A stretch of 64,000 bases of DNA from Heterocephalus glaber (lineage: Eukaryota > Chordata > Mammalia > Rodentia > Bathyergidae). The stretch's first letter is position 1. Each line of letters opens with the position of its first letter. The position numbers and the translations under genes were made by a program. The notes below the pieces were generated by a model that worked only from the letters and a program-made list of their open reading frames with translations, did no database searches and had not been told where the DNA came from. Shown here piece after piece: positions 1-11,810 of this stretch. The stretch covers positions 7,958,566 through 8,022,565 of the forward strand of contig NW_004624743.1 in the NCBI RefSeq assembly GCF_000247695.1, written 5' to 3'.

Positions 1-141
1 GGAGGGGGTGAAGGGAGGGCAAGGGAAGGGAAAAAAAAATAAGAACCAAGAGACTCATGTAATGGTACAAGACCCAATGATGAATGTAACTTTATTTTAT
101 ACCTAAAATGTACCAATAAACTTAATGGGAGAAAAAAAAAA
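1..141 (+). mobile_element. 3' end of a retroelement, probably L1
   Basis: A G-rich polypurine tract is followed by AATAAA (about 115-120) and then a poly(A) run at about 131-141. That order fits the 3' end of an L1, cut by the window edge. The family is not certain. Confidence 0.4.
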
Positions 142-1004
142 AGATGAAAATATGGCCCAGGCCTCATGAATCAGCCTGATCTGTCCTCTGGCCATAGTGA
201 ATTTTCAGATGTATGTTTGTGATTTAGGTCAATTTGCTCAAAGAAAATCATTTTAGTTAACTTTGAGAACTTTTTGCTGTAATTTTTCAGGTGTAGGAAT
301 GTAAGGATGACAATGTTTAATCATGATTTGGGGAGGATCTGCTAGAACATAAGATACATGGATGGAAGAGTTGGAAGAATGTAATAACCATAATTGAAGC
401 AAATCCTTTGTTTTCGTCATGCAACTCAGAAAACAAATCATTTCTTTTTGGATTAAGCCATTCTAAGTTGTGTTTTGGTTGCTGACAATCAAAGAGCCTT
501 GACTCATGTAGTTAAATTCATATCTAAATACCCCAGGTATCTCTGAGGCCAGAAACTCAGGAAAATAAAGCTGTATTACATATTTGGACTCAAAAAATTA
601 CTGCACACAATACATTTTAATCTTTATTCCTGTATAATCTTCTGTATTCTAGACATATTAAGGGTGACTTTCTTTTGTATATTGTGATTTCACACATTTA
701 GTTCTAAAATTCATAGGGGAAATTTATGCCAAAATGCATCCTTAGAAATAGATTATTTTTAATAATTTGTGATACCTTTATATTATTATAACCCAGATAT
801 CCTACCATATATTGTGATTCCATAGCATAATTTAGAAAACCATAACTAAATGCATAACCAATATTCATGATGTAATGCCTAATTTAGGTCATTTTAAACG
901 GAATCTAAATTGACAGTAATATTGCAGAAATAAATGGATGAATAGGCCTGAGACTATCTACGTGAGAAATCCAGGCATTTCCTGTTGTTATTTATCATAT
1001 ATTA
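142..1004. other. AT-rich intergenic DNA
   Basis: I see no gene, RNA or clear repeat here; the 62-codon minus frame has no recognisable features. Confidence 0.6.
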
Positions 1005-1255
1005 ATAGCTAATACTTACTAAACACTTACCAAAGACTGAACTACACTAGCATTTGCTAGGTATGTATTTGTTGACTCTCAAAAGTAATCTTTGGTGACA
1101 GATGTTATCATTTTATCAATGTTATAAAAGAGGTGACAATTCAGAGAAGCGAAGTAATTGCCTAGGGTCACATGGAGAGTAAGTGATATTCCCATCTTCG
1201 AATCCAAGCAATCAGACCTCAGAACTGGCATACTACAGCTTATCCACTTACAGTT
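1005..1255 (-). mobile_element. MIR SINE fragment
   Basis: The reverse complement follows the MIR core. It includes the conserved CCTAGGGTCACATGGAGAGTAAGTG region on the plus strand and the gaggtgacaattcagagaagcgaagtaa stretch. It is an old, inactive copy. Confidence 0.75.
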
Positions 1256-1432
1256 GCAGCAAGAGAAATCACTATCACCTGTACAGTCAAGCTCCTACTG
1301 TGTGCAGATGTAGTGGCTTTCTTTCATGAGAACTGTCTAAACATTGTGTCCACAAACATCAGAAGTGCATGTTAAGGTAGTCAAATTACCTCTCTCACCA
1401 ATAATAATCTGATATTAATATGTTGCTTCCAA

Positions 1433-1505
1433 GGGCCAGGGATTTAGCTCAGCGGTGCTGCCCCTGCCTCACAGGTGCAAGGTCCTAAGTTCAACCCCTG
1501 GTAAC
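1433..1505 (+). mobile_element. ID-like tRNA-derived SINE
   Basis: The element has the form GGGCCAGGGATTTAGCTCAG with the tRNA B box GTTCAACCCCTGG, and is followed by a short GT/G tail. It belongs to the same family as the other ID-like copies in the window. Confidence 0.85.
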
Positions 1506-2214
1506 AAAGTGTGTGTGGGGGGGAATATATATATGCTTCCCAGGAACCAACTGTGTTCAAAGACTTTAGTTAAGATGAAAATTAGTTTCCTGTATATGTA
1601 GTATAAACATTGACATTTGGAGATCGATTAATTATCTAGCTGGTTTTCCAGCAACATTTTTGAGAATTATTTAAGAAAGGAAAGAGAAAGTACTAAGTTC
1701 TGCAAAAAGCCAAGAAGATGGCTAATGCAAAATATTTTGTAGTACAACTTATTTATAATGGAAAGGCAAACTCCTTTTTATGAATTTCAAACTTTTGAAA
1801 TCATCAAAAGTCACACTATGAAGGATTCATAAGTGGTGTGTTAGTATTTACTGAATGTGAATGAGCCACACACATTTTCTGCCTTTTGGCTCCTTTCTCA
1901 AAATATATCTGGGCTTCCAACTCCATGCTCCTAAAAGTATCATTTAAACTTATTTTTTAAATTACCCTAAAACACGCTTTATCTTACAATTATGAAATTA
2001 CCATTTATTTTTCATATTATCAATAAAAAGGGAGTATTTTAGGCACTTGAGGATTTAAAGATGCTTAATAAGTTTCAGATTGTATGTAGGTATCAAAGAG
2101 TGGCTGGTATCAGCAAATGCCTTCAAAACCTGCACTAGTCAATTACAGTATATTAAATAATGAGCATTAGGAAAACATGTAATAGTCCAGCTCTTTATTT
2201 GGGGAAAGGAGAGT

Positions 2215-2525
2215 ATAGACTCAATGTTTGTGTCCTTCCCAAATTCATATGTTGAACTCCTCACCTCCACTATGGCAGGCAGTATTAGGAGGTACTGGGA
2301 GATACATCATGAAAGCGGAGCTCTCAGAAATGGGGATGTGCCCTTATGAAGACTCCAGGGATCATCCCCACCCTCCACCAGGTAAAGATACAGCAAGAAG
2401 ACGGCTGTCCATGCACCAGGGAGCAGCCACTCCCCAGACGCTGAGTCTCTAAGTATTTTGATCTAGTACTGTTCAGACTATACAAGTATGAGAAATAAAC
2501 TTTGGTTGTTTATAAGTCACCAATC
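2215..2525 (+). mobile_element. MaLR LTR, MLT1 type
   Basis: The sequence follows the MLT1 LTR from TGTTTGTGTCC, through the ATTAGGAGGTACTGGG and ACAGCAAGAAGACGGC landmarks, to the GAGAAATAAACTTTGGTTG end. It is a degraded solo LTR. The 74-codon open frame inside is not a gene. Confidence 0.8.
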
Positions 2526-2529
2526 TACA

Positions 2530-2642
2530 GAAGTTTCATTTGTTTGTTTTCAGACAAAGCCTCACTATCTAGTCCAGGCTGGCCTTGAACTCACTATGTA
2601 GCCCAATCTGACCTCCAACTCATGATCATCTGCCTCTGTATG
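2530..2642 (-). mobile_element. B1-type SINE, inverted and truncated
   Basis: AGTCCAGGCTGGCCTTGAAC with the preceding TTCAGACAAAGCCTCAC is the reverse complement of the B1 right part. The left part of the element is missing. Confidence 0.75.
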
Positions 2643-4306
2643 GCAGTTTCTTATAATGGCTAGAATAAATTAAGAGTGGATTAAATTAAGAAAAATTATA
2701 TAAAACTCCATGACCCCATTCAATGACAAGCCTTCTTCTTATTTCAAGTTACATATTATTTTCTTAGTCTGTGGTTCAAAAGATTTTTCAACCAGAAGAG
2801 AAAATGAAACAAACAATAAAAACAAATCCTGAAAGATTAGAAGACACAAATAAAATGTGGGGGAATAAAAAAAGATGGTAAGAAAGAGTAGAAGGAAGGG
2901 GAAGGGAGAGGAGACAGACATGGCTACAACACAGGCAGGTGAGTCAGCCCAGAACACCCACTACAACAGCCCGAGGTACACTCCTCCTCGATTTTCCCTC
3001 AGACTTCACCACAGTCCCATATGCTTTTCTCCGCTCTCACTTGCTACTGCTCCTTGTAACATGGAACTGAGTTTCTCAGTAGATGAAAACACATAAATAA
3101 TTCAATAATCTTAACTATTAGAACTTCATTCTGAATCTAACCAATTACTAGGTAACTCTATTTCCAATGGAGTTCTTCTGACATAACCCTAGCAGTCTTC
3201 AGTAGCTTCCTCGTTTAATATTATGAATGACATTTCTGGTTTGCATTATATATATTTTCTGCCCCAGACCTGGAGAATAAGCCATTTCTCTAAGCCACAG
3301 CAGAAAATGGTATTTACAGATCACAATCTATAGAAGAAAATCAAAATAAAACAAAAGCAATTAGTCAGGGAGGCAAAGGGATATCTGCCAATAATACTGA
3401 GAAAAGATGTTCTAAGAGACTGGAGCAAAATCAAGAGAACATAAGGTATTAGGGAAATGAGGGGCAGAGTGTGTTTTAAGACAAGGGAATGGTAAGCTAC
3501 ATTAAGCTCCATTGTGATTAGGAATTTCCAGGGCTCAGTATTTTAGATCTATTCTTTTGGTTTCCCCTCAATTATTACATAATATAATCATTCTTTTCAT
3601 ATTAAACATATTCTTCTGAATTACAGTTTGCAAGTTGGGTATAACCAGCTCTGATCTTTCCCCTTATTTCTTTACTTGCATGGCCAATTTCCTATTCAAC
3701 ATCTCCATTGGACACCTAGCAGGCATCTTGAGCTGGACACACGGAATGGTTACATTCTTACCTAATTTCAAACCAGCTTCTTCCCTAGTATTCCCCATCT
3801 CAGTAAGGGCACACAATCTAATTCCTCAAGTCAAAAAACTTGGGAAAACTATAATTGTTTTTTCTCTCAGCAAATTCTATTAAGATTCTCTCAGTTCCTC
3901 ACTTTTCCTCACTTCCACTGTTTCTTCTCTAACCCATACACTATATATATCTTCTACCATGTCTTCTGTACACAACAGCTGGCATCATATTTCTAACATG
4001 TAATTAGATGATGTCTCATCCTTACACAAATCCACAGTTTTGTCAGTTCCACAAGGGATAGAATCCAACATTTTAAACTTCCATCCTGGGCAAAGTGGCA
4101 TAAATGTATTCTACCCATCAAACAAAATGAAAAAACCCTGAACAAAATATATAAAACAAGTAAAAGAAGATAAAGCTGAATTTTAAAAAGCATATAGTTA
4201 GAGGACTCAGGACTTGAATGACCCAACTGTGAATAATTTAGGCTTTGTTTAGAGCCTGAGCTTTAAAGAGGAACACAACTGAAAACACCAACAAACATGT
4301 AGGTAT

Positions 4307-4342
<36 letters not shown>

Positions 4343-5570
4343 TCCCACAAAGTTTGTACTCTCTTAGCCAAAGGACAGCAGCACATAAACCCTTTGACCA
4401 TACCTGAGTTATTCCACATGAAACACCATGAGAAAAGCCACGTAGCTGTGCATCTTCCCCTCTTTCACCAGATGCTTCCACCTGGAGACTGGCCTGAGTG
4501 TCCCAGGGCCTCTCTGTCCCATATGATGAAAGAACTGTCCTTTTTCTAACTAAAGGAAGGCACAACAGATATCCTGAGAAGACCTCTGAGCAGCCTGTGC
4601 ATCTAACCCCAGAAACAACACAGCAAAAGGTTTGAAAATTAAGCAGTTTTAGAAAACTTTTTAGAATTAACTTGGTCTCTGGAAAGCACAGAAGTTGGGC
4701 GGGCCAGAATAGATGGCAAAGATTTTGAAAATTAAATTGATATTTGAACTACAGCCCACAAAGGTAGGCTAGCATATGCATTCTTTATAGAGACAGGCTG
4801 AAGCTTTCTTAAAATATAACATTTAAATAGGAACTGAACTCACATGAGTAGGATGCATAATATTGAAGATACAATATAAAATAACTCATCCCAGAAAAAC
4901 CACGACCGTTACATCTTAAACGAAGAAAAGCTATAAAACAAGCCTCCACGGAATACACACAGATGGTGGAAAATTATTACAGTGACAAAGGGGTTCTCAT
5001 TGGAAACTATGAAGGTCAGAAGGAAATGGTACAACATTTTTATACAGAAACGAAAAAGAAAAGCGTTCTCAATCAAATATTCGTGGCAGCTAGGAAGCAG
5101 CAAGTGAAGGGAGAAGGTGGGGAGGGGCACCCTACCAGGCCACACCCACTGACCCACCTCTTAACCTGCCCTGACCGCCTAGCGTCACATGTGGCTGCAG
5201 CACCACCGCGATTCAATCCTCTTTCAGAAACCTCACACACGAGCACGTGAGGCTGCTGGGGGAACATCTAGATATAAACCATAACAACTCCTTTGATATC
5301 AATTTTGTCCATTTTGAAACAAGACTCAAACAAATCATCTTTAAAGGCATTTCCAGCTCTAAAACTCCCCCGCAGTCATGTTCTACTAATGATCCTTTCA
5401 ACTTCAAGTTCACATTAGCAACCAGAGTCATCTCCTACAATTGCCGATCATCTCAGGCCTTCATTTAAACTGAAAGTCTGTCCTGAGGGAATAAATAGTC
5501 CTCCATACTTGATGAACACTGAATTCGTATTTGTACAATGAAAAGTCAAAGTTTAATTTTCCAAATCATA
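2643..5570. other. AT-rich intergenic DNA with a CA repeat
   Basis: Apart from the CA repeat there is no supported gene. A pyrimidine-rich stretch at about 3640-4060 is weakly reminiscent of an L2 body, but this is not firm. Short open frames on both strands look random. Confidence 0.5.
4307..4339. repeat. (CA)n microsatellite
   Basis: About sixteen CA units occur in a row. The repeat accounts for the Val-Cys run in the minus-strand open frame across it. Confidence 0.95.
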
Positions 5571-5572
5571 CA

Positions 5573-5895
5573 TGGACTAAAGCGGAAACTCGGCCAGGGT
5601 TATGGTTTATGTCTAGATGTCCTCCAAGAGCCTCATGTACTCAGAGGTGGGGCTTTTGGAAGATGATTGGATTATGGAATTTACAGCTGACTTCCTGTTC
5701 ACAGATGGGATATGGCTGGAAGAGGTGAGTCACTGGGGTGTGGCCTAAAAGGCTATGTCTCCCTTCCTGCCTTCTCCCTTACCTCTCTCTTGCTTCCTGT
5801 CTGCCACGCTATCCTGCCTCAGAGCCAGCCACCTGTGGACTGAACATTGTGAGTGCTGGCTGTTGTGTCTTGGCAAGGAGAAAGTGACCAAGAGA
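5573..5895 (+). mobile_element. probable MaLR-type LTR
   Basis: The order TTATGGTTTATGTCTAGATG, AGGTGGGGCTTTTGGAAG and TTGGATTATGG is that of MaLR LTRs (MST/THE1-like). It is degraded and lacks a clear polyadenylation end. It abuts a B1-ID dimer. Confidence 0.55.
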
Positions 5896-6092
5896 GCCAG
5901 CATGGTGACACACACCTGTAATCTCAGCACTCTGGAGGGCTGAGGCAGAAAGACTGAAAATTTAAACCCAGCCTGGGCAAATTAGCAGTGACTTAGCAAG
6001 GCCCTGTCTCAAAATAAAAATTTTGAAACATCTACACATGTAGCACAGGGTGAAGGCCCTGGGTTCAATCTCTAGTGCTGAAAAAAAAAAAT
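5896..6092 (+). mobile_element. B1-ID dimeric SINE (B1-dID type)
   Basis: The left half is B1 (GTGACACACACCTGTAATCTCAG onward, ending in CCCTGTCTCAAAATAAAA). The right half is a degraded ID unit ending GGGTTCAATCTCTAGTGCTG with an A tail. Dimers of this type are known from squirrels, dormice, beavers and related rodents. Confidence 0.8.
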
Positions 6093-7795
6093 GAAGAAAC
6101 AGAAAAGTACAACTCTCCAAAGATACCCAGAAGAGAAGGACTATGAGTATGTGGCCATGAGATCAGAGAGGCCTTAGAATTGTAACAATGTCACAGGGCT
6201 GAAAAATCACTATCATTCTGAATACTAGCTCTTTACAAAGCAGAGTTATTGACAGGGTAATGAGTTCTTTATCAAGTTGTTATGAAGGTAAAAAAAAAAT
6301 AAAAAGAGAAGATACTTCTGAAGAAAAACACAATCCACACTACCAGTTGTTTCTGCACAGGATTTACTAGAGGAAAATAAAATGATGAAGTAGTATTTTC
6401 TGTGGGAACAATATAGGCTGGCAGAAAGATATCAGATGTATTGCTTCACTGATTTGAAGGAAAACCAATCAAGGAACTGAGACATGAAGTTTGAGGTAAT
6501 AAAGAAAAAAGTAATGGAAAGAGAACAGAAAAGAAAGAAAACTTTTGTGTTTTACCACATATATTTCACTGAATCTGTTTCAGATTTTGACCTCTGTTGT
6601 TGAAGTGCAAGCCTTGGCTTGACCCCTTGCAATGGAATGACAAAAGGTGACTACGGAAAATAAAGATTCCAGAACTCCACCTCTGACCAGCTGAATTGGA
6701 ATCACTGGGGAAGAGGCCAGCAGCCTGAATTCTTCATAGGATTCAGGAGATTCTGACCCCTGTACTGGAGAACTGCTGCTAGAGAGTTAGTTAGTATAAT
6801 CTCTCCAGGGAAAAAAGAGCTTGTTTACACCAGATCAGCGAATTACTATCTCAGCTTATGAGATATTCTGGAGTATCTTGGAAGAAATAAATAGCCAAAC
6901 ATCTTGTGTACTATACTGTTAGCATAGAAAAATAATAAAAATGAGGGTTAATTTGAGGTTAATTTATATTCCTAGAGATAAAGGAGGACATTTTATTTCT
7001 GGCTTACAATGGAACTAGACCACTTAGGTAAAGAAAACTTAGTTTTTACAATGTCTGACAGGTCAGCCTTAAAATACGTAGTCTTATTTTCAGTAAAATT
7101 AATCCACAAGCTTGACTGGGAATTTATCCATTCTTTCAGTGACTAAATAAATATTACGTCTCTAATGGTTTAATTGGAGTGGTTTAGGGGTTTAATTTGA
7201 GGGCACATAGTCAAAATGAAGAAAAGGTGTGATGGGTTGCTGTGTGTGTGCATTTATATTGAGCATGACACCCATGGGACATATCTGAGATCACTTCCGA
7301 GAGAAAGTCTGAGTTACTCTGGGATTTACTTTCACCTTATTCTCTTTATCACTTAGCAAATAACGACATTATCACAAACGACAACTGGAACTCATGAAAA
7401 CGTATCTCCTGCATACAAGTGTATTCTCCGGCTGTGAGATCACTGAGTCTATTTTGGACTAGAGTCGTGTAAGGACTCAAGTTTATCTAAAGAGTAACAG
7501 TTTTGGAGACTTGCTTTTCATTTTTGTTCTGTTTTTATTTTGAAATTGATCCTCATATCATTTATATAAGCAAATGAAGATGAATCCACCTGTTTTAACA
7601 ATGCGATGGTGGAAATGATAAATTCCAAATATCACAGCTATTCATTCAATCATCTATCTGATAATCCACCAGAATGTGCAGTCTCCATTGTCCTGCTTTC
7701 TCTTTGCTGAAAGTGTGAGAAATCCTAAGGATGTTGCTTGGTGAATAATGTCTCTTGCTCTGGATCTCTGACCAGCCTGAAAGCAATGAAAAGCT
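6093..7795. other. AT-rich intergenic DNA
   Basis: Outside the MER5-like stretch nothing is recognised. No splice-framed open frame stands out. Confidence 0.55.
6655..6790 (+). mobile_element. hAT DNA transposon remnant, MER5-like
   Basis: The stretch CTGAATTGGAATCACTGGGG, then TTCAGGAGATTCTGACCCC and GAGAACTGCTGC, follows the MER5 pattern. It is a non-autonomous fossil element. Confidence 0.5.
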
Positions 7796-7798
7796 CCA

Positions 7799-7870
7799 TT
7801 ATTCTCCTCCTCCTCCTCTGCTGCCACCTCCTCCTCCTCCTCCTTCTCCTCCTCCTCTTCCTCTTCTTTC
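7799..7870. repeat. (CTC)n pyrimidine repeat
   Basis: An imperfect CTC/TCC triplet tract runs up to the start of the inverted SINE that follows. Confidence 0.9.
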
Positions 7871-7889
7871 CTCTCTACCCCACCTCGCT

Positions 7890-8095
7890 CCGTGTGTGGG
7901 GGGGTAGTTGGTAGTTGAATTGAATCTAGGCCCTTTTCACTGAGCTATATCCTCAACCCTTTGTCTATTTTTTACTTTGAGACAGGGTCTTGCTACATCA
8001 CCAAATTGTCTCAAGCTGGGGCTGAACTTAAGAGTCTCCTGCTTCAGCTTCCCTGCATATAGGTATGCCCCACCATGCCCATCAGCTTCCTGATT
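7890..8095 (-). mobile_element. B1-ID dimeric SINE, inverted
   Basis: From left to right there is a reverse ID unit (CACTGAGCTATATCCTCAACC) and then reverse B1 (TTGAGACAGGGTCTTGCTAC to CCCCACCATGCCC). It is an older copy with many changes. Confidence 0.8.
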
Positions 8096-8234
8096 CTTAA
8101 ACATCTCAATAGAACTCTTCCACTGGAAAGAAAGTTTAAAACAGGGACAAGAAACAGTATACTTTAGTGCTAAACATTGGTTCGACCAACTTTAGAACTT
8201 ACAGTCTTAGGAAAGTGTAGAGAATACATAACTA

Positions 8235-8385
8235 CTCTCCACTTAGAATAGAGACCAAAACCTATCCTTTGATTGAAGGGTAAGCTCCTTGAATTGTGGG
8301 GAACATTTACCATTGATTACACAATATCTAACAATACTGTGTACATTGCAGAAATCAATAAATATTGTATGTGTGTTGACTTGAC
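8235..8385 (+). mobile_element. L2 3'-end fragment
   Basis: GTAAGCTCCTTGAATTGTGG followed by ATCAATAAATATTG is the known L2 3' pattern. The copy is degraded. Confidence 0.6.
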
Positions 8386-8398
8386 ATCATACATTTAT

Positions 8399-8549
8399 TT
8401 TATAATTTTTTTGAGACAGGATCTCACTATGTAGGTCAGGCTGACCTTGAACCTACAATGTACCCTGAGCTGGCCTCCGACTTGAGGCAGTTCTCGTGCC
8501 TAACCCTCTGGAGTGCTGGGATTACAGGTGTGCACTACCACACTCAGCT
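8399..8549 (-). mobile_element. B1 SINE, inverted
   Basis: TTTTTTGAGACAGGATCTCAC starts the reverse element, and GGAGTGCTGGGATTACAGGT marks its left B1 part. It is nearly full length. Confidence 0.9.
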
Positions 8550-8699
8550 TATTGTATCATTTCTTAACCTTTCTTATTTTCTTGAAAATATTTCAAGCAG
8601 AGTTTTAAATTCAGTTCCTTACAAATAAGGGTTCTTACATTTTAAGATTCCCAATGATCATTAAATAAAAATTGGGAATAAAAAGTTATTTTTGTTTTA

Positions 8700-9182
8700 C
8701 CTGGGGTTTTTTGAGCTATATACATGGTACAAGAGTGTAGAGTCAGGATTCTCAAAAAAAAACACCCAGAACCCATAGAGGATATATAGATATAGAGAGA
8801 GTTATTATGAGCAACTGGAGAAGTCCTACAATCTGCTACCCGTAAACTGGAGGACCAGATCAAATGCATGGCCTGAGAACTAGAGGAGCCCATGTCTGGG
8901 TTCCAATCTAAAGTAGGAGCTGCAGAGTCTACAGGTAGAAGCTGAATGTCCACATCAACCAGAGAGCACGTTCGCCCCCTTTCCATGCTTCTGCTCTGAG
9001 TCGGGGCTCAACGATGGGGTGAGGGTTACCCACGTGGGCCAAGGAGGACCATTTAATCCACTCGATCAAATGCTGTTTCTTCTGGAAAGACCCCTACAGA
9101 CACACCCAGTAGTAATATCTACCAGGCATCTGGCCATCCTTAGCTCAGTCAAGTTGATGTAAAATTCAGCTCACAAAAACTG
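8700..9182 (+). mobile_element. ancient LTR-like repeat, family uncertain
   Basis: The stretch from the TTATTATGAGCAACTGGAG region to ACCCAGTAGTAATATCTACC and CAGTCAAGTTGATG resembles an old mammalian LTR seen in many genomes. I cannot name the family with confidence. The 114-codon minus open frame at 8642-8986 overlaps it and is not a gene. Confidence 0.5.
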
Positions 9183-9789
9183 ACGTGCCCTTGACTTCTC
9201 AGACCACACCTCAGGAAACCACTTATTTCTGCATTAATTGAAACAGGGTGTGAATCTGCTGTGTTCAAAATATTGGTCTGTTACACTGAATAAGTTTAAC
9301 ATTTTCAGTGATTAGGTAAATGAAAGAGAAACTGAACTCCATAGGAAAGATTTTTCACCTAGTTCTTGGAGGTAAAAAGGCAAAATTGGAATTATTAAAA
9401 TTACATTTCTTCAAAAAAGGGTCCTGATTGGTATCTCTTGTTTTGGGTGTTAATACCACACAAAAACACTCAGGCAACAGAAATACAATAATAGATACAA
9501 AAAGTATGCAAATACAAACCATAGGTAGCAAACCTGTGGAAGCAAGTCCTCTTTGCAGAAATACTTCTATCGGTATAAAGACAATCTAAACATAGGGGCA
9601 AACAAACATCAGTTTGAAGTATGAAAGATAGAGAATGAAGTAAAGTAGCTTAGCAGTTCTGAATATGACAGTATGGTTTTGAAGTTTTAATTTGATTTTC
9701 TAAATATTGTGCTTTTGTATTATGATCCTCTTTTTTTATTCTGCCTTACTGAAGTCAACTTATTGAAGTATTCAAGAAAGAAACCTCAA

Positions 9790-10520
9790 ATCATCTCTTA
9801 CTGATGAGAGTACAACTGCAACTAATTTAGAGGGTAATTCTGCTGGTTCTCTCAGCTTTTCAAATGCACATGGCCTTTGTCCCACAATTACACTTCTAGG
9901 CATTGATCTTTCACAATTCGTTTGCATATGTGCATAAAATTAGGTGTGCAAAATTGTTTTTCATTTCAGCACTGTTTCAAACACTGAAGAAATAGAAATA
10001 ACATATTTCCATTAATAGGTAACTTGTTAAATGTATGATAGAGTAGGGTGCAATGGATCCAAATGTCTATTATTTTCTTTAATGTATTCTTTGTTCTTGT
10101 TTGAATATAGAATATTTTATAATGCAAATTATCTTTATAAGTAAATAATAATAATAAATTATGATTCGCAATTCTATGGAATTCCAAGTCACCCTAAAAG
10201 GATGTATAAACCTATGTGCATTACCTTGAAAGTATAATAATGATAGGCTGTTAAACAAATAACAGAATATGGAGAATATGATTTATTCACATAAACAGAA
10301 AACCAACCAAACCCTGTGTGTAGGGAGGGAGAGGGAAAAGTGTAGAAAATTATCTGGAAGAAATTCACTGAGCTACTTATCATGGCTGCCAGTGGGTCTA
10401 AGATTAGAGGGTGGAGGAGCAGACCATTAGGATTTTGATTTTTTTAATTCTGTAAGTTTTTCCTTATAATAGGTATGTATTGCTTTTTTGGTATCTTTTT
10501 AAGTAATGAAAAAGAGGAAA
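9790..10520 (+). mobile_element. old L1 (L1M) 3' fragment
   Basis: AATTTAGAGGGTAATTCTGC, the CACTTCTAGGCATTGATC block, the CAGCACTGTTTCAAACACTG block and ATTAATAGGTAACTTGTTAA follow the end of L1 ORF2 and its 3' UTR. The reading frame is destroyed. The two short minus frames over it are artefacts. Confidence 0.7.
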
Positions 10521-11027
10521 AATAGAAATTCAGAGAAAAATTTAGAATAAAATAATTTCAGTCAGAGATATATATGGTAAACTGCTAGGACATGTGGAAA
10601 AAGTTCGAAGATGTGAATTAAATTTTGCATTTATATCTTATTCTGTCACAAGGCACTGATGTAGTAATTGGTATAAATATATACACTGGAATTGTTATGT
10701 GTTACTAATAAATCAATCATTAGTAAGCACTTATCTGTATAATTTACCTTACTTAAAAGTAAATTTTATTTCACTCAAATGCATTAAATATTGGAAAAGA
10801 AATTGCAGATGTGTCTAAAAATACACTTAAGTGCAGTTTTAGATATGCCATAACTACTATGGTTGGTTGACATTTCGTACATCTCACAGGGAATAGCTTT
10901 AACCTGCATTTATCTGAAGAGACCTCTTTTATGGAAGGATTACATAGGATCATTCTTATTCATACATCTACTTCCACCTAATTCAGACCCTGATACATAG
11001 AAATACTTCTTCACTAAATTCATCACC

Positions 11028-11137
11028 TCCGGTGTGGTGGCACATGGTGCCTGTAATCCTAGGCTTGAGAGGCTGAAGCAGGATGATCTTGAATTCAAGG
11101 CCATCCTGGGCAACATAGCGAAACTCTTTCTAAAATC
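11028..11137 (+). mobile_element. B1 SINE
   Basis: CCGGTGTGGTGGCACATGG starts a B1 unit and GGCAACATAGCGAAACTC ends it. The poly(A) tail is lost. Confidence 0.8.
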
Positions 11138-11539
11138 AATGTTTCTATTCTTTTCCTGCTACTATAGGCTGAATTTTATACCTTCTTTCACATGAATCCT
11201 TCATAGAGGGTTTGATACAAAAATCCTATATTTCATTGTAAGTTAAAATTCACCTGGACCTAAGAATTAGTTTCTGAACCTGGAAGTTACATTTTTATCG
11301 TCAAGTTATGAATCCAGTTGACCCAGGGTAGAGAACCCCATGTCATAAGGTGGGTGCTGCTGCTTCGCTCCCTGTTCTCTGCCACACGTGTCTCTCTCTT
11401 GTCCCCTGCACCCACCAAGTTCATGAACCCCACAGGGCCATTTCGCTTGTTTCCCATCACCCAGGATCTCCACGGCTACCACCTCCCTGTCACTCAGAGT
11501 CAAACACAAATGTCATTTCCTTAGCAAAATCATCAACCA

Positions 11540-11810
11540 ATGTGAAGTAACTCCTCTCAACTCTACTCATTCTTGTCCCCCTGTTTACATCACCTTTCCT
11601 TACTATCTTCAAAGCCTTGTTTGGTTCCCTAAAATCATCCTGCTCATTTATTTAGTTCTTTTCGTATCAACTGTCTCCCCTTCTTTCTTGGTTAGATGTC
11701 AATTCTATAACATCAAGAGCATTTCCTGTACGATTCACCTTGAAATTCCCTATCCCTAGTGCCCTACTCATAGGAGGCATTCAAATAATTTAAAGATGCA
11801 AGCAGTACAC
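11540..11810 (+). mobile_element. probable L2 fragment
   Basis: The pyrimidine-rich body, the AGATGTCAATTCTATAACATC stretch and the TAGTGCCCTACTCATAGGAG end fit the L2 3' pattern. The match is weak. Confidence 0.45.

Noticed and set aside
8642..8986. 114-codon minus-strand gene
   Set aside because: It lies antisense in an old LTR-like repeat and has no recognisable protein features.
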